Position numbers and translations under genes: made by a program
The notes under the pieces: generated by a model
Told to the model about the DNA's origin: nothing
What the model saw: the letters and a program-made list of their open reading frames with translations, nothing else
Databases searched by the model: none
NCBI GenBank assembly: GCA_964035575.1
Contig: OZ037902.1
Location: 124,001 to 188,000, forward strand
Direction of reading: 5' to 3'
Length of the DNA: 64,000 nt
Source of the DNA: Rhynchopus sp. YZ270_cl-10
Lineage: Eukaryota > Euglenozoa > Diplonemea > Diplonemida > Diplonemidae
Part shown: positions 20,541 to 32,320 of the stretch, in pieces
Layout: every line of letters begins with the position of its first letter
Numbering within the stretch: the stretch's first letter is position 1

Positions 20541-22430
20541 GTAAAATATGAAGCAAAAGAGGGGGTCCATGCGGACACTTGATTTTAAAACAGGGGGAAC
20601 GGGAATGAGGGTTTTTAAAAGGGGGGGAGATATCAAAGATTCAAGAGGGGGACGGAGGAGAATAGTGGGGGGGAAAAGTGAAGTTGGTAGTGCAAACGCC
20701 TCTGGGACGCAGGCACTGAAAAAAAAAGGGGGAAGGGGAAGGGGAGCTGTGCTGGTTAGTGCCACGGTGACCAATCTACCCCTGGTACTATGCAATTTTC
20801 CTTGCTGTACTTAACAAGTAAAAATGTTAACGTGCTTAGCGTGTTACCAAAGTAACAAGCTAAAAAAAATCAAATCGCGTTACTTTGCTTAGCAAGGGGC
20901 ATGGTCAGTGAGTTACCCGACAGGAAAACTGGAGAGAGAAAAAGACTTAACAGAATCATATTCTGTTGGTTTTTTTTATTTGTTTTTTTTTTTTGTGCCG
21001 AAAATCACCTAAGAACCCTCTTGGTAGCTAATAGGGATACCTTTTTCCCCCCAGTTACTGGGGGAATTGAATGGGGTTTAGTGAAAAACAAATCAAATAT
21101 TGACAGTAGGGAGCGCTGTCTTTTCGGTGGTTTTCTCAAATGACAAGGAAAAAAAAGAAAGTGAAAAAAGATTTCGGTTCAAATCAAAAAAAAAGAAAAA
21201 AAAAGAAAAACATATCACCTGGACGCTATTACATAGGCACGCCTACATCAAAAAAGCCTCACACCTACCACCCACCAAATCTCCTGCTATCCCCTTTTTT
21301 GTTTTTTCTCTTTTAAAAAAAATCATGCGCCTAACAACTCTTGAAGACTTTAAGTGGTTAAGAATAGATTTCCTTTCATTGTCTTTTCAATTCAAGAGAA
21401 TAGAAAAGAATACAAAAAAGAAAACAATATCAAAGACACTACGTCTCTCAGTCAAGAATCGTTGTCAGAAAGATTTCCAAAAATAAAAATTGGAATTTTC
21501 TTTCTGAGAGAGATTTAACGAAGGTGAAAAAGGGTGAAAAAAGAAATGATTTAATTCCTTAGAACAACCCCACCACCCACTATCCCCACTGCGAAATGAA
21601 TTTTAATAGAAATCAACAAAAAAAGAAAAATTAGAAAGATTCATAAAAAAATGGCGGGGAGAAAAAAAAAAGTCGTAATGGTAAAAATGCGAGACCTTCC
21701 TGATGACTAGTTTTTGCATAAAAAGGCATTCGTTATTTATTTTTTGCAAAAACTGCGTTTTTTTCAGTCCAGGTTGTTCTTTTGAGATTTTCCCTTCCCC
21801 CCTACCCCCCCAATTATCCCCCCCTCCCTTCAATCATTTCCCCCCCACAAAGTGTGAGAAATATATGGAGAAAAAGGCATTCTGAATAAATAATGCATCA
21901 CACCAGCTTTTTAGTACTGAATGATTTGTAAGGTTGTTTGATGGTATTTATCATCAAAAAAGGAAACCTTATTAAAGAAGACGTCTATTGAAAATCAGCC
22001 TTTGCCATTACACTAATTGGGACCATATTCTGGTGCAAGAATTACCCCCCTATTAGTTATCAAAACGCACACACTAACCCCCTTCTTACGTCATTTTGCA
22101 ATTTTTGAATCAAAATGGGGCTTTTATGGGGGTAAAAAGAACAAAAATTGGATGATCCTTTGTGTTCTGTACCCCACAGTACGGTAAGTCGTTTTCCTAG
22201 GGAGAAAAAAAAAATATGAAAAGATGGGTCGATAAACGCACCATCCTTCAAGAGAGAACATTGCTCCTCTCCTCGAGGAAAAACGCTGCGCGTGCCCACT
22301 TCTTTTGAATCGAAAAGAGAAAAACAACAATTGTAAGAAGGATCGCATGCAAATAAAACGAAGAAAATTTGAAATTTACATTCTTAAAAATCGCGCCAAA
22401 AAGGGGAGGAGAAATTTCCCTCTTCTTTCC

Positions 22431-23003
22431 TCATGCGGCCTTCTCAGCCTGCCCCCGCACCTTCATCTTGGAACGTGCCTTCATCTTCGGCTTGTCATGC
22501 AGCACAGCACGGAGCGGCCTCCCTGTGATTTCTTGGATCTTCGACTCATCGTTGATATCCTTCGGGACGGACCCTCTCGCGAGGATATGCGGGTTTCCGC
22601 AACTCCCGTCGCAGGCACCGGAGTAGAAAAGCGAGCATTTTTTGTGGTGATCGAGGATCGTGATCCAGAGGGATTTGCACACCACACAGCGGAGGCGGGT
22701 ACCGGGGATGACACGGCGCCTTCTGGAACGTGTCCACAGATTGTGCTCACATGGTCTCTCATCGGTCGCCTCCCCTGCATAGTGGTGCTGCAGCGACGGC
22801 ATGTCCGCATACGGGTCTTCCTCACCCTCACCCTCGACATAGTCCTCTTCTGTGCTCGACCCGCTAGGTGTCGTGCGGCTTGAAGAGCTCAGTGCATCGG
22901 ACCCTTCCTCATGAGGCTTCTGCGATGGGGAGGGTGCGGGGGAGGAGGAGGACGCAAGACACTCTGTCAGGCGAAGGTCAGAAATGGGGTGGTCCGTGCA
23001 CAT
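22431..23003 (-). CDS. ZF4, double zinc-binding module protein
   Basis: I start this 190-residue paralog at MCTDHPISDL. The upstream extension is a poor-quality frame, and CTCACAG followed by ATT lies 30 nt before this ATG as a candidate splice acceptor with a good pyrimidine tract. Residues 18-66 are Ser/Pro- then Glu-rich, ending in DPYADMPSLQ. The zinc module is Cys85-x-His87, Trp90, an RRRR stretch, Cys106-x2-Cys109, Cys123-x7-Cys131-x3-Cys135-x3-His139, then PHILARGSVPKD. The tail RPLRAVLHDKPK and Lys/Arg-rich end could serve as a nuclear-localisation signal. Length and layout are close to ZF3. Confidence 0.85.
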   Translation of the reverse strand: MCTDHPISDLRLTECLASSSSPAPSPSQKPHEEGSDALSSSSRTTPSGSSTEEDYVEGEGEEDPYADMPSLQHHYAGEATDERPCEHNLWTRSRRRRVIPGTRLRCVVCKSLWITILDHHKKCSLFYSGACDGSCGNPHILARGSVPKDINDESKIQEITGRPLRAVLHDKPKMKARSKMKVRGQAEKAA

Positions 23004-24122
23004 TTTAGGGGGGGGGAGCTTTTTTGTTATAATCTGTGAGTTTGGGGCGGGGAAATTGAAGAGAGATGAATGTGAACCAAGCCTGGCAAGAAGGCGGGGT
23101 TGAAGTGGAAGGTGGAGGTGAATCTGACAGCAGTGTGGTAGTATACAAAGAATTGGATTCATATACTTTCAGTTACACAGAATTGAAGCAAAGAAGAAGA
23201 AGTCTAACAAGAAGGCCAACAGAAAACCGGCCTTTAAAGTTCCGGAAGAAGCACTACAACATTGCGTACTCTTTCACAACGACATTCAGCCAGTTGTTCG
23301 CTTGTAAAAGGAGAAGACTCTGCTGACCTTGCAGCAAGCATCAACGAAAGTATGAAGGGGCTGGACAGAGAAGGAGGTGGGATGCAGACGCGTCTGCGCG
23401 ATATTTATATTACGCATTGACGGGGTGTGTTGGCGCGGGGAAACCCCAATAGGAACAAATCCAGCCAAATGTGCGAACAATGCGCATAACAGCTGCACGG
23501 GGGTGTCAAAAAGGCGCAACCTCAAGGAAATCAATAGATGCAGTGTGCACCATCAAGAAGGTTGAACTTTCGTATGGCTGTTCCAACGAGATGCGTCTCA
23601 CATGAAAGATGTGCACAACCATTGTCGTAAACATGGTGGGTATTAAAAAGGCAGCGAAGGAGTTCAGTGACGGCTGTGAGAAGGATGGGGGGGGCAGGTA
23701 CTTTTTTTTTTTGCAGGAGTTCGTTCGCAAACTGCAGACTTTGATGATGAGGGTCGGACAAAACAAAACAAAAAGTTCGGAGATGAATATGCCTCGTGTG
23801 CATGCACATTCATCTTTTAGATAACACGAAACATAAATGGGCTAAGGAGGTAGACCGCAACACATCACAACGCAAAAAAAGAGATGACAGGGTGTTTCTT
23901 TGTGCACTATGCCGGCAAGAAGCATTCTTTTTCGTTCAATTTCTGTGCTACAAACAAACACACATAAAACAAGGCGTCATTCGCCTGTTGTGAGGTAAAT
24001 TGCGATCAAGGTCTTGCTACCCTTTTGCCACCTCAATAAAGGTCTTTTGGGACGGACACCTCGTTGCGTGCACACCCCTTATGAAAGGGATGAACACTTC
24101 GTTGCGTGCACACATCCCGTTT

Positions 24123-24318
24123 CACGACGGTGAAGTAAATCATCTTGACTTGTGACTTCGCCGTTGGCTTGCAACGGTGAAACCACAAGTAAAACCTTTT
24201 GTTTGATTTTTGACCACTATCAATAACAGAATAACTGCCACAGTTTTTCGTCACAGGAACCTTAAAAAAGAGAGCAAATAGAAACCACACAAGTTAAGTC
24301 ATTTACTTCACCGTCGTG
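24123..24318. mobile_element. Short inverted-repeat element (MITE-like)
   Basis: The ends are CACGACGGTGAAGTAAAT plus a CTTGACTTGTG block on the left, and the inverted equivalent at 24286-24318. Inside, GCCGTTG and CAACGG form another small hairpin. It is 196 bp, non-coding, and I found no clear target-site duplication. Confidence 0.65.
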
Positions 24319-25266
24319 TATCAACCTAAACCTTTCGTGCTTCGTAGGGACTTCGTGCCCAAAGCTATAAACGGAAAAAAAACGGAAATGCTGATGCAAA
24401 AAGAAACAAAAAATTGTAAGAATGTGTGTGTCATTCCACTGCATGCCTATGTATCCGTTTCAAAGGAATGAAAAGGAAGGCTTGTTTCACACAGATTGGA
24501 AAGCACACTCATTTCGAACAAATTTTGTGGCTGGAAAAAAAAAAAGTTGACTTGAAATACAAAGCCCTCTCGTGAACAGTGTAACCAAAAAATAATACAG
24601 ATAAAAAGTGAAATGCATTTTAAGATGTGAAGATGTGAAGACCCCAAAAAAAATCTAAAATTTTCGTTTTGCTTTTTGAAATATGCGTCACTGGAGACAA
24701 CCCCAACCCCCAGTAAACAAACCGTAAGCCAAATAGACAAAGAGGGAAAGCCAAAAAAAACAGACGAGGCTACACTCCATTTGTAGAACAAAAAGAAAGA
24801 AACGTGCACACGATGACTCCGAGCCTCTCATGCTTAGGTCACCTTTAAAAAAAAAAGTAGAGTTGAAATACAAAGCCCTCTTGTGACAGTGTACCTTTGT
24901 ACACTGTTACGAGATGACCCAAAAAAAGGGGGAATGCGGCTGAAACGCTCATTTCCTAATACTGCATCCGGGGGGGCTTCTTTGATACCTCGCCCTCTAG
25001 GTTGTGACCCTGAAGGGGAAGGTAAAAAAAAAAAAAAAAAATGAATACCCAGCGAGGCCAATCCTTTATCATAAATCAGAAGAGAGAACGGCATCTGTTT
25101 GTTGCTGTGAGTATGTTGTGTTGTCCCTACAGAGGGCAGCCCTGGTTAAAAGGGTGCGTCTTAGGGGCGGACAAACTACATACAAATTGCATGCGACGCG
25201 CGTTCACCAAAACTGAAAAACGTACTGTGGCTTCAAGCTGGCAACAGGGAACAAAAGAAAAGTAGA

Positions 25267-25378
25267 GTTGAAATACAAAAAAGCCCTCTCATAACAGAGT
25301 ATCTTGGTAGGACCGGGCTGTACCGGGGGAGGTGGACACCCCAACCATGCAGTCCTACAATCCATTTCGTGGTTTATA
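25267..25378. repeat. H3 repeat, full-length copy
   Basis: It begins GTTGAAATACAAAAAAGCCC, passes through GGTGGACACCCCAACCATG and ends at the GTCCTACAATCCATTTCG block. The copies at 24552 and 24863 contain only its first third. Confidence 0.7.
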
Positions 25379-25644
25379 TTGAACAAAATGATTTAGGTGT
25401 GTCCGTACTACAGTAAAACCCACTAGAAATCATTTTTCAAAACCCCCGAAAAAAAAGAAAAAAACTAAAATCCAGAATTCCATATTCTCGGTCTCACTTC
25501 GGAATAACTCTATTCAGGAATGACAAAAAAAAATTTTTTTTTTTCAAGGTTGTCTGGCACAAAAAATGCGCGACTTTTATTTGAAAAAAAAAGAAAAACG
25601 TTGAAACTCCTCCTCCTCCTCCTCCTCCTACTCCACCTTCACCT

Positions 25645-26094
25645 TCACCCTTCCGTTGCCGACGTCGCCTGGGAAGCATCCTTCTTTGCCTCTCCTTTCT
25701 CTTTACCTTTTCCCTTCCGGCGGGTTGTTTTGAGCTTGGGGCATTGTTCTCTTGTTTCTCGGAGTGAGCGGGCGCAGAGGTCCATGCGTTCTAGCGTGGT
25801 GGCGTGGAAGGGGATGCTGCCTCTTGCGAAGACGTGAGGTTTGCCACAGCGTCCGTCGCATTCTCCCGAATAGAAACGCGGGCACTTCCCGTAGTCGCCC
25901 ACGAGGTCTGCCACCCAGAGCTGCTTGCAGAGGATGCAGCGCAGGCGGACACCCTTCGGAGCATCCTCGCTCTTGGCACGACGGCGACAGCGACACCATG
26001 CATTGTGCTCACATGGCATGGGACCACCTATAACCATAGGTAGGGGTGATTTGTCATGTGCAGACGTATGGGCAGTAGTAGCAGGTGTTGTCAT
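25645..26094 (-). CDS. ZF5, double zinc-binding module protein
   Basis: I choose the ATG giving MTTPATTAHTSAHDK (149 residues). A CTCCCTCACAG acceptor-like site lies 18 nt upstream. The open frame does run further, with earlier ATGs at 26151 and 26187. This is the most compact member: no acidic N-terminus and no MPDL motif. The zinc module is Cys28-x-His30, Trp33, Cys53-x2-Cys56, Cys71-x7-Cys79-x3-Cys83-x3-His87, then PHVFARGSIP. It differs from the others by an insert between the Arg stretch and RLRC (KSEDAPKG), and by Tyr where others have His before the CCCH part. The Lys-rich tail keeps RSLRE...CPKLK. It is probably an older or faster-evolving paralog. Confidence 0.82.
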   Translation of the reverse strand: MTTPATTAHTSAHDKSPLPMVIGGPMPCEHNAWCRCRRRAKSEDAPKGVRLRCILCKQLWVADLVGDYGKCPRFYSGECDGRCGKPHVFARGSIPFHATTLERMDLCARSLRETREQCPKLKTTRRKGKGKEKGEAKKDASQATSATEG

Positions 26095-26690
26095 GGAAGG
26101 GGGAGGTGTAAGCTGTGAGGGAGTGTGTGTGTGTAGTAGCGAATAGGACATTGAAGAGGAGTGGAGAAAAGGTTTTCCGCAAATCAAAAAAAAAATACAC
26201 GTTTGAGAAAAGGGTGTGGGTTATATATCAGTTTGTCGGAATATAGTCTGTGGTGTGTGTTTTAAAGCCAACACAACGGCAAAGTAACTTATTTGACGAT
26301 GGTTTGCAGTTAGGCTTACAACGGTGAAACCTTGTCCAGGGGAGGAGGTGGACGCCATGAGGGGGGGCGCTCCACTCCAGAGGGCTGCGGTGTGTATGTG
26401 TGGATGAAAAAGAGGTGAGGAATTGGTAAAAAAAAATGTGGGAGGATCATAGATTTTTTTTTTTCTTCTTGTAGCCTGTCCTTTAGCGTTAGAAATACCG
26501 TGGTAAAATAGGGGGGATATGTGCTGCTGTCGGGGAATGCCAAATAGTTGGCCAGATGTCCTCTCCCCCAACACGTACATCCCAACACATTTTGACACCC
26601 AAGGTAATTGGTTATAAGAATAACTATAAAAAAAAAGGGGATGAAGGTGCCCATCCAACGCGCACATCCAAATAACAATTTTTTTTTTTT

Positions 26691-26796
26691 CACGGGTTGC
26701 CTACGATCGTATTACGATATGTTAACATATGTTAACGATATGATCGTACCAAAAAACGATCGTAAAATATCGTACTACAATCGTAGACAACCCGTG
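26691..26796. mobile_element. 106-bp foldback element
   Basis: The ends are CACGGGTTGCCTACGATCG and its inverted counterpart (CGTAGACAACCCGTG). The interior is built from repeated TACGATCGTA-like units and GTTAACATATGTTAAC. It sits inside a T-run, so a target duplication cannot be judged. Confidence 0.7.
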
Positions 26797-27861
26797 TTTT
26801 TTTAAACCAAACTCTTCCCTCTGGCGGACGCACTTCAACGCGCGCCCTGTACCAACTGACGAATGCTGCTAAAAGAGAAAGAAAGTGTTCTGGCATGCAT
26901 GCACACACACACACACTTAAATAATCAGAAAAATAATGGGTAAAAGGAGCCCTTCGTTGTGTCCCATATTTTTTTAAAAAAAAGCAGCGAGAGAGAAAAC
27001 AAAAAAAAAAGAAAGGTTGAAGCAGTACCAACGCTTTTTGCAGACGCAGGTACAAAAAAAATGGGGGGGTAAAAAAAAATTTTTTTTTGTATCAGATGAA
27101 TCTAAGCGGGATGCTTAGTGCTTAGTTACCAAAAAAAAAGAGGGGGTTTCTTTCCCGGTCTTCTTTAGGTTTTTTTTTAGGCAAAGAAAAATAACGTTTT
27201 GACACGAATCCTTTTGTCTAACGACAATACAATTTTGAACAAACAAAAAAAAGAAGGCTGAAGGAAAAAGAGAAAAACTTTAGGAAAGAGTTGTGCGTAG
27301 CGGGTTTAGAGGGGGGGAAAACATCGCAAAACACTTATCTACAATGGAGCTTCCTATTAGGGGTTCCGTCACACCCAAGTACCCCCCCCCCTCCACCTTG
27401 GTGTAGTGGCGTGTATTACTCGATACTGTAGTAGGACTAAATATGTACCGTAATATTCTCGAAGCCTTTTTGTACAAATGCTTTTATGATCTTTTAGAAA
27501 ATAAAACAAAAAAAAAAAAAAAAACACACACACAACAGAAAACCAGGAACAATAACTCCTTTCACAACTCGCGCGGCTGCTTTTTTTTTTTAATTTATTT
27601 TCAGGCAGGATGTTTTCTCGTTTCCTTTTGCCTTATATAAAGGCTTGCTTTTCGCAAAAAAAAAAAGGGGGGGTAGAGGAAGGGGTGGGAAACAAATAGA
27701 GAAAAGGGATTGAATGTAAGGGGAGAAATAGGAAAGAAAAATGGGGGGTCAAAAAAAAATTTTTTTTGTATTTTGAGAATCTCGTCCACTTCCTGTTCAG
27801 ACAGAGTCGTCACTACAAAAAAAAACATTCTTTTTTTTGTTGTGTCGACAATCTCCTAAAG

Positions 27862-28433
27862 TGGGGTGGCCCGGGGGCACGGCGTTTTTTTTTTTCAAAA
27901 ATAAAAAAAATAAAAAAAAAAAATCACAAAAAATCACAAAAAATCACAAAAAAAATAATAGTAAATTATCACGGCAATATAAAAAAAAATCACCAAAAAT
28001 CACAAAAAATCACCAAAAATCACAACAATAAAAAAAAATCACAAAAAATCACAAAAAGTCACAAATAATCACGGCAATCAAAAAAAAAATCACAAAAAAT
28101 CACAAATGATCACCAAAAATCACAACAATAAAAAAAAAAATCACAAATAATCACAAATAATCACAACAATCAAAAAAATAATCACAAAAAGTCACAAAAT
28201 AATCACGGCAATAAAAAAAAATCACCAAAAATCACCAAAAATCACAAATAATCACCAAAAATCACAACAATCAAAAAAAAAAAACACAAAAAGTCACAAA
28301 TAATCACGACAGTAAAAAAAAATCACAAATAATCACAAATAATCACAAGATTTTTTGTGATTCTGTTGCGACCTCTTGTGATTTTCTCCTAAAAAAAAGA
28401 ACACAATTTCAGCCGCGCCCACGGGCCACCCCA
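27862..28433. mobile_element. Foldback element, TSD TAAAG
   Basis: Inverted ends TGGGGTGGCCCG plus GGGC(A/G)CGGC lie at 27862 and 28433, flanked on both sides by TAAAG (27857-27861 and 28434-28438). The interior from about 27895 to 28355 is a degenerate 10-bp tandem array with core AATCAC plus four A-rich bases. It has inserted into a copy of another dispersed repeat, H11, whose halves (GTGTCGACAATCTCCTAAAG and GGACCCTCTTGGGGGAATC) rejoin once the element is removed. An uninterrupted H11 copy lies at 36200-36250. This is strong evidence of true transposition. Confidence 0.85.
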
Positions 28434-29009
28434 TAAAGGACCCTCTTGGGGGAATCTAGGGTACAAATGTTGGCCGAAACCTTTTTTTTTTGTACTACGG
28501 AAGGTAGAGACGTCTTTGCTTTTTTTTTTTTGTTATGTTATTGGCAATCGACCACCATGGGGTAAGGTGATTGTACCAATGTTGCCCTAAGGCATTTTTC
28601 CTCTCTCTTTTGTGTATAAAGTGAGAGGTGATTTGATGTAAAGGAATTTGATGAAGAACAAAAAATTGTCCGTTTCCCTTCCACCCACCAAATATAAATC
28701 AGTCAGTTAATTTCCAACATACATGCAGAACGATGAGGTTTTTCTCTTCTTCACTTTGTTTCGATAATCACCCAACCAGGTGGGCTTTTTTTTTTTTTTT
28801 TTGCACTACAGTATCAAGAAAGGAAGTTGTACTTACAATTTTATTTTGATGATATCTGTTTTGCTTCGGTAGCTGTTTCGGGGCGGGGGGGAAACCCTGT
28901 TGGGGTCCCCCCCCCCACCTCAAAGAGCCTTTTTGTTATTCAATGGTTTGATTCAAGAGGTTCCCCATAAATCGTCGTGTATGTTAAGAAAAAAAACAAA
29001 AAGAAATTA

Positions 29010-29100
29010 TTTCATATACTATCTATTCTACTGAATAGAAGGCATAATAGGGGTGAAAGAAAGGTTTATAAGATGAACCTAAGCTGTGATTAGTCACCTT
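29010..29100. repeat. H9 followed by H2
   Basis: An H9 unit truncated after TAATAGGGG is followed 20 bases later by an H2 unit with the apex altered to GTGAT while CTAAG/TTAG pairing remains. Confidence 0.55.
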
Positions 29101-30338
29101 TGGGGGGGAAAAAAAGACCAACAAAACGGACAGCAGCAAAAAAAAAAGGGAAATAAAAAAAACAAAAAAGAAACAAAGAAAAAAAAACGTGACAAGGGGT
29201 AGGGGGGGAGGAAATGGAATGAAAAAAAAATGGAAAATGAGGAAAATATTTCAAAAAAAAATGAACAAAAAAAAAACAGATTGAATCAAAAAAAAAATGG
29301 AAAAATAGTGGCCATTTTAGAGACAGACATCCTAAAAAAAAAAACAATCACTTGACTGGGATGGATAATGGATGTATTACATTTGGGGGTAAACATTTTA
29401 GGGGAACAGGAGGGGGCGATAAAGGCTTCGAAGTTTTTTTGATGTTGTTTTTTGAAAACTTGGTTGTTTTAGTGTAGACACCCGAAGATGAACTCCACTA
29501 TGTTTTTTGTTTTTTGTTTTTGCTTTTTTTTGAATTGAAACCGTCACCTCATCTCCATGAACTCTGTCTTAGTGAACTTCTACTATCTACCATGCTCTCC
29601 TTTGTCTGTCGCATCCACCCATTTGACCAACCCAACCCAAAAGAGAGTTTGATTCAGGACTCAAATGCCTCCCTTTTTTTGTGAGGGTTCACGAGGTACA
29701 TTTGCTGCCCCCATACAGGGAGGGAACACACCACCCTGTGGGCAGCCATAAAAAATCTTTGGAGGAAATGTTTTAAAGGGGTCGTGAATGGGGGGGAAAA
29801 AAGAGAAGAAGGTGATTCCGGGAAGGGTCGATATATTGACAGGCTGTTGACCAATTTCCGAAAAGCACCAGAAAAGCTGGCAACCTCAACCTAAGCCACC
29901 AAAAATATGGGTTGTTGCTGGCTCATCTCCTACCAAGCCCCCCGGATGAAAGCACATAAAAAAACATAGAGCACTGCTCTTGACGACCCCATATTGCGTA
30001 CTTAATGCGTACTTCTTGAGTAGTTGTCGCGTACTTCCGTTTTTTTGGATTTCTGGGGTACCAAGCACACCTGATTTTGACCCAGTTTTTCTGTGGTCTC
30101 TATTGTACTGGGTAGTTTGAAATTGATTTTTTTTTGTATGTTTTTGAAAGTGCTTTGTGCTCTGTTAAATTGTGCTTGATAGTGTATCTATCGTACTGGG
30201 TACTGCGTATTAGTAGTGTCCAACCCGAAGATGCACTCTGCTGTACGTTTGTTTGTTGGGGGGGTTTTACTTTGTGCTCTCAAAAAAAAAAATACAAGGC
30301 TGATTGCATCTACGCTTTAGCCAAGCCTAGTAAAAAGG

Positions 30339-30414
30339 CATAGTTATTGATGCAAACATCCCTCCCGACTGACATACACTGTGTATGGTGTCAGCCATCC
30401 GGGTAAAAGCACAG
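30339..30414. repeat. Dispersed repeat H5, copy 4
   Basis: This is a full-length but diverged H5 copy, from GTTATTGATGC to CATCCGGGTAAAAGCACAG. Confidence 0.6.
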
Positions 30415-31522
30415 AAAAGTTCAAAAAAAAAAGGGGGGGGAAAATGAATCCTGATGCTGAGGGGGGGGGAAAAAAGGGCAGTCGGATCCGCAAGACCCAG
30501 CTAGCTCACACTGCCGCCAGGGCTAGTAAAACAGTAAAAAATAAATATAATGAAATACTCATACCATAACATAAAAGACATCAATATTTTTTTGTTGTTG
30601 ATGGAAGTTTTTTTCTGCCCCGCATTTTTCCGATCTCCGCAGATGATGCTGCCAACTTACATTGGTCATCTTTTATACGAAGTAAAGGAACAAAAGAAGC
30701 GAAAACAAGAAAATAAGAACCCGACATTTTTTTTGATTTTTTTTTTTGATTTTTTGAAAACTTCGGTTGAAAATTAGTAGACACACACCCGAGGATGAGC
30801 TCCACCACTTTGTATTTTTTTTCGTTTTTTTTTGTGCCAAAGACACTTTTTATGAATGTGCGCGTTACAAAGAATACCATCCCGCACACATATTTGCTTT
30901 TTTTTTGGCTGCAACAATCCCCCCACCGAGGGGTTCTTTTCATATCAAAAACTCAGCCTCCAATAAAATGTACTTTTACCATTTTTTCGCTCCCTTTGTT
31001 TCTCCCCAAAACACCCGGAGGTGTTCAAAAAAAAAATCTTACCTTTGCTGGAGTTGGGGAAAAAAAAAGAAAATGTTGAAAGAATGAATATGCCTTGCGT
31101 GCACATACATTTTCCAACAAAAAGCGTGGATAAGGCTAAAAAAGTCACTTCTCTTCAGCTTTGCTTTGATATGGCAGAAAGAAAAAGGTATTATTTTCTT
31201 CGGTTTTGGAAATATTTTGGGTTGCACCTCCAGGGAAGAGCAATCCAAAGGGTTTTACTCGAAATGATATAAGTTTGAAAAATAAAGGGAAGAGGAATAG
31301 GGACTGTAGGAGCTGGCAGGATCCTAACCAGGGAAATAGCTCCATATACCGAATTATGCGACATCGCATAATTCTGGATTTTTTGGGGAAAAAAAAAAAA
31401 AAAAGAGGGGATTTTTGGGCACTTTTGGGGGCCCCTCGCCCGCGGACCCCCAGATCTACCAGATGACTCGAATGATGGAACCTTAAAATTTTCGCTCGCT
31501 GCGCTTGCAGATGTGCCGTACC

Positions 31523-32184
31523 TGGAGCGTTTTAGGGTCTGTGGGATGACGCCCGATGACGCACGATGACGGCCGATGACAGCACGATTACGTTTTTTCT
31601 TTTTTTGGGTACTGTGTATACTGTGCATACTGTGTATACTGTGTATACTGTGTGTACTGTGTATACTGTGTATACTGTGTATACTGTGTATACTGTGCAT
31701 ACTGTGTATACTGTGTATACTGTGTATACTGTGTATACTGTGTATACTGTGTATACTGTGTATACTGTGTATACTGTGTATACTGTGTATACTGTGTATA
31801 CTGTGTATACTGTGTATACTGTGTATACTGTGTATACTGTGTATACTGTGTATACTGTGTATACTGTGTATACTGTGTATACTGTGTATACTGTGTATAC
31901 TGTGTATACTGTGTATACTGTGTATACTGTGTATACTGTGTATACTGTGTGTACTGTGTACTTGTCCATTTCGGCAAATTGACCCCACCACTGGCCGGAC
32001 GGATTCCGAAAATGCAAATGCCGGTGTTTAAAAGCTTCACCAAGGATTTCACCGAGGAAAAAAAATTTCCCCTAGCACGATGATTCCCGATTATGCACGA
32101 TTACTCAGGATTACGCACGATGACGCCCGATGACGGCCGATGACACCCGATTTAGCGCGATTCACCCCCCCGGAAAACGCTCCA
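31523..32184. mobile_element. Foldback element, TSD GTACC, nested in hAT
   Basis: Inverted ends TGGAGCGTTTT are flanked by GTACC on both sides (31518-31522 and 32185-32189). Next to each end are 10-bp units of the type CGATGACGCC (31547-31590 and about 32095-32155) in the same orientation. The middle is the 9-bp satellite 31609-31961 followed by an 85-bp module starting CTTGTCCATTTCGGCAAATT, which is shared with 59431-59515. Confidence 0.82.
31609..31961. repeat. 9-bp satellite (TATACTGTG), about 39 copies
   Basis: This is a near-perfect array with a few GCATAC or GTGTAC variants. It is open in all frames (VYTVYTV and CILCIL patterns) because the 9-bp unit lacks stops, so the long open frames here are not genes. 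Confidence 0.95.
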
Positions 32185-32194
32185 GTACCCCTTA

Positions 32195-32320
32195 ATTTTT
32201 TTTTGCCTGCGGCGCCATTTTCCTTTTTTGCTCCGCAAAAAAGGGCTTATTGAGTGACTGTGATTGTAAACCAGCATTTTTACACCGTACCCTATTATTT
32301 TTTTGCCTGCGGCGCCATTT
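32195..32320. repeat. GCCTGCGGCGCCA module, copy 1
   Basis: Two hairpin-forming blocks (TTTTGCCTGCGGCGCCATTT and TTTTTTGCTCCGCAAAAAA) are separated by a TTTTTACACCGTACCCT block. Longer versions lie at 52065-52230 and 55150-55320, all in the same orientation. The module occurs only inside hAT-like elements here, so it is probably a hAT internal repeat. Confidence 0.7.

Larger units (their letters stand above)
18533..22430. other. Intergenic, hairpin repeats and one MITE
   Basis: It contains H2 (18931-18955, 20509-20540), an H3-like unit (19011-19040), a small foldback element (19890-20046), H1 (20321-20350), H4 (20679-20718) and another shared repeat (22017-22070). I read no convincing gene. 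The open frames are Lys/Phe-rich products of homopolymer runs. Confidence 0.6.
23037..25644. other. Intergenic, hairpins and one MITE
   Basis: It carries H1 (23782-23816), a small inverted-repeat element (24123-24318), H2 (24812-24845) and H3 (24552-24586, 24863-24897, 25267-25378). The stretch 23155-23195 (ATATACTTTCAGTTACACAG) recurs at 63810-63850 in slightly altered form. Positions 23330-23660 have balanced composition, but I could not support a gene there. Confidence 0.55.
26115..31320. other. Intergenic with two foldback elements
   Basis: It contains foldback elements at 26691-26796 and 27862-28433, and copies of H2 (27095-27130, 29072-29100), H9 (29010-29053), H6 (29450-29500, 30205-30245, 30752-30808), H5 (30339-30414) and H1 (31083-31112). 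No gene is supported. Long Lys/Phe frames here come from A and T runs. Confidence 0.6.

Noticed and set aside
27890-28360. CRISPR-like regular repeats
   Set aside because: The units are 10 bp, contiguous and degenerate, with no spacers. They are the arms of a foldback element in a eukaryotic genome.
31191-32083. Long frames of VYTVYT, CILCIL or HSIHSI type
   Set aside because: They come from the 9-bp satellite inside a foldback element. They are stop-free in most frames on both strands, with no other domain.
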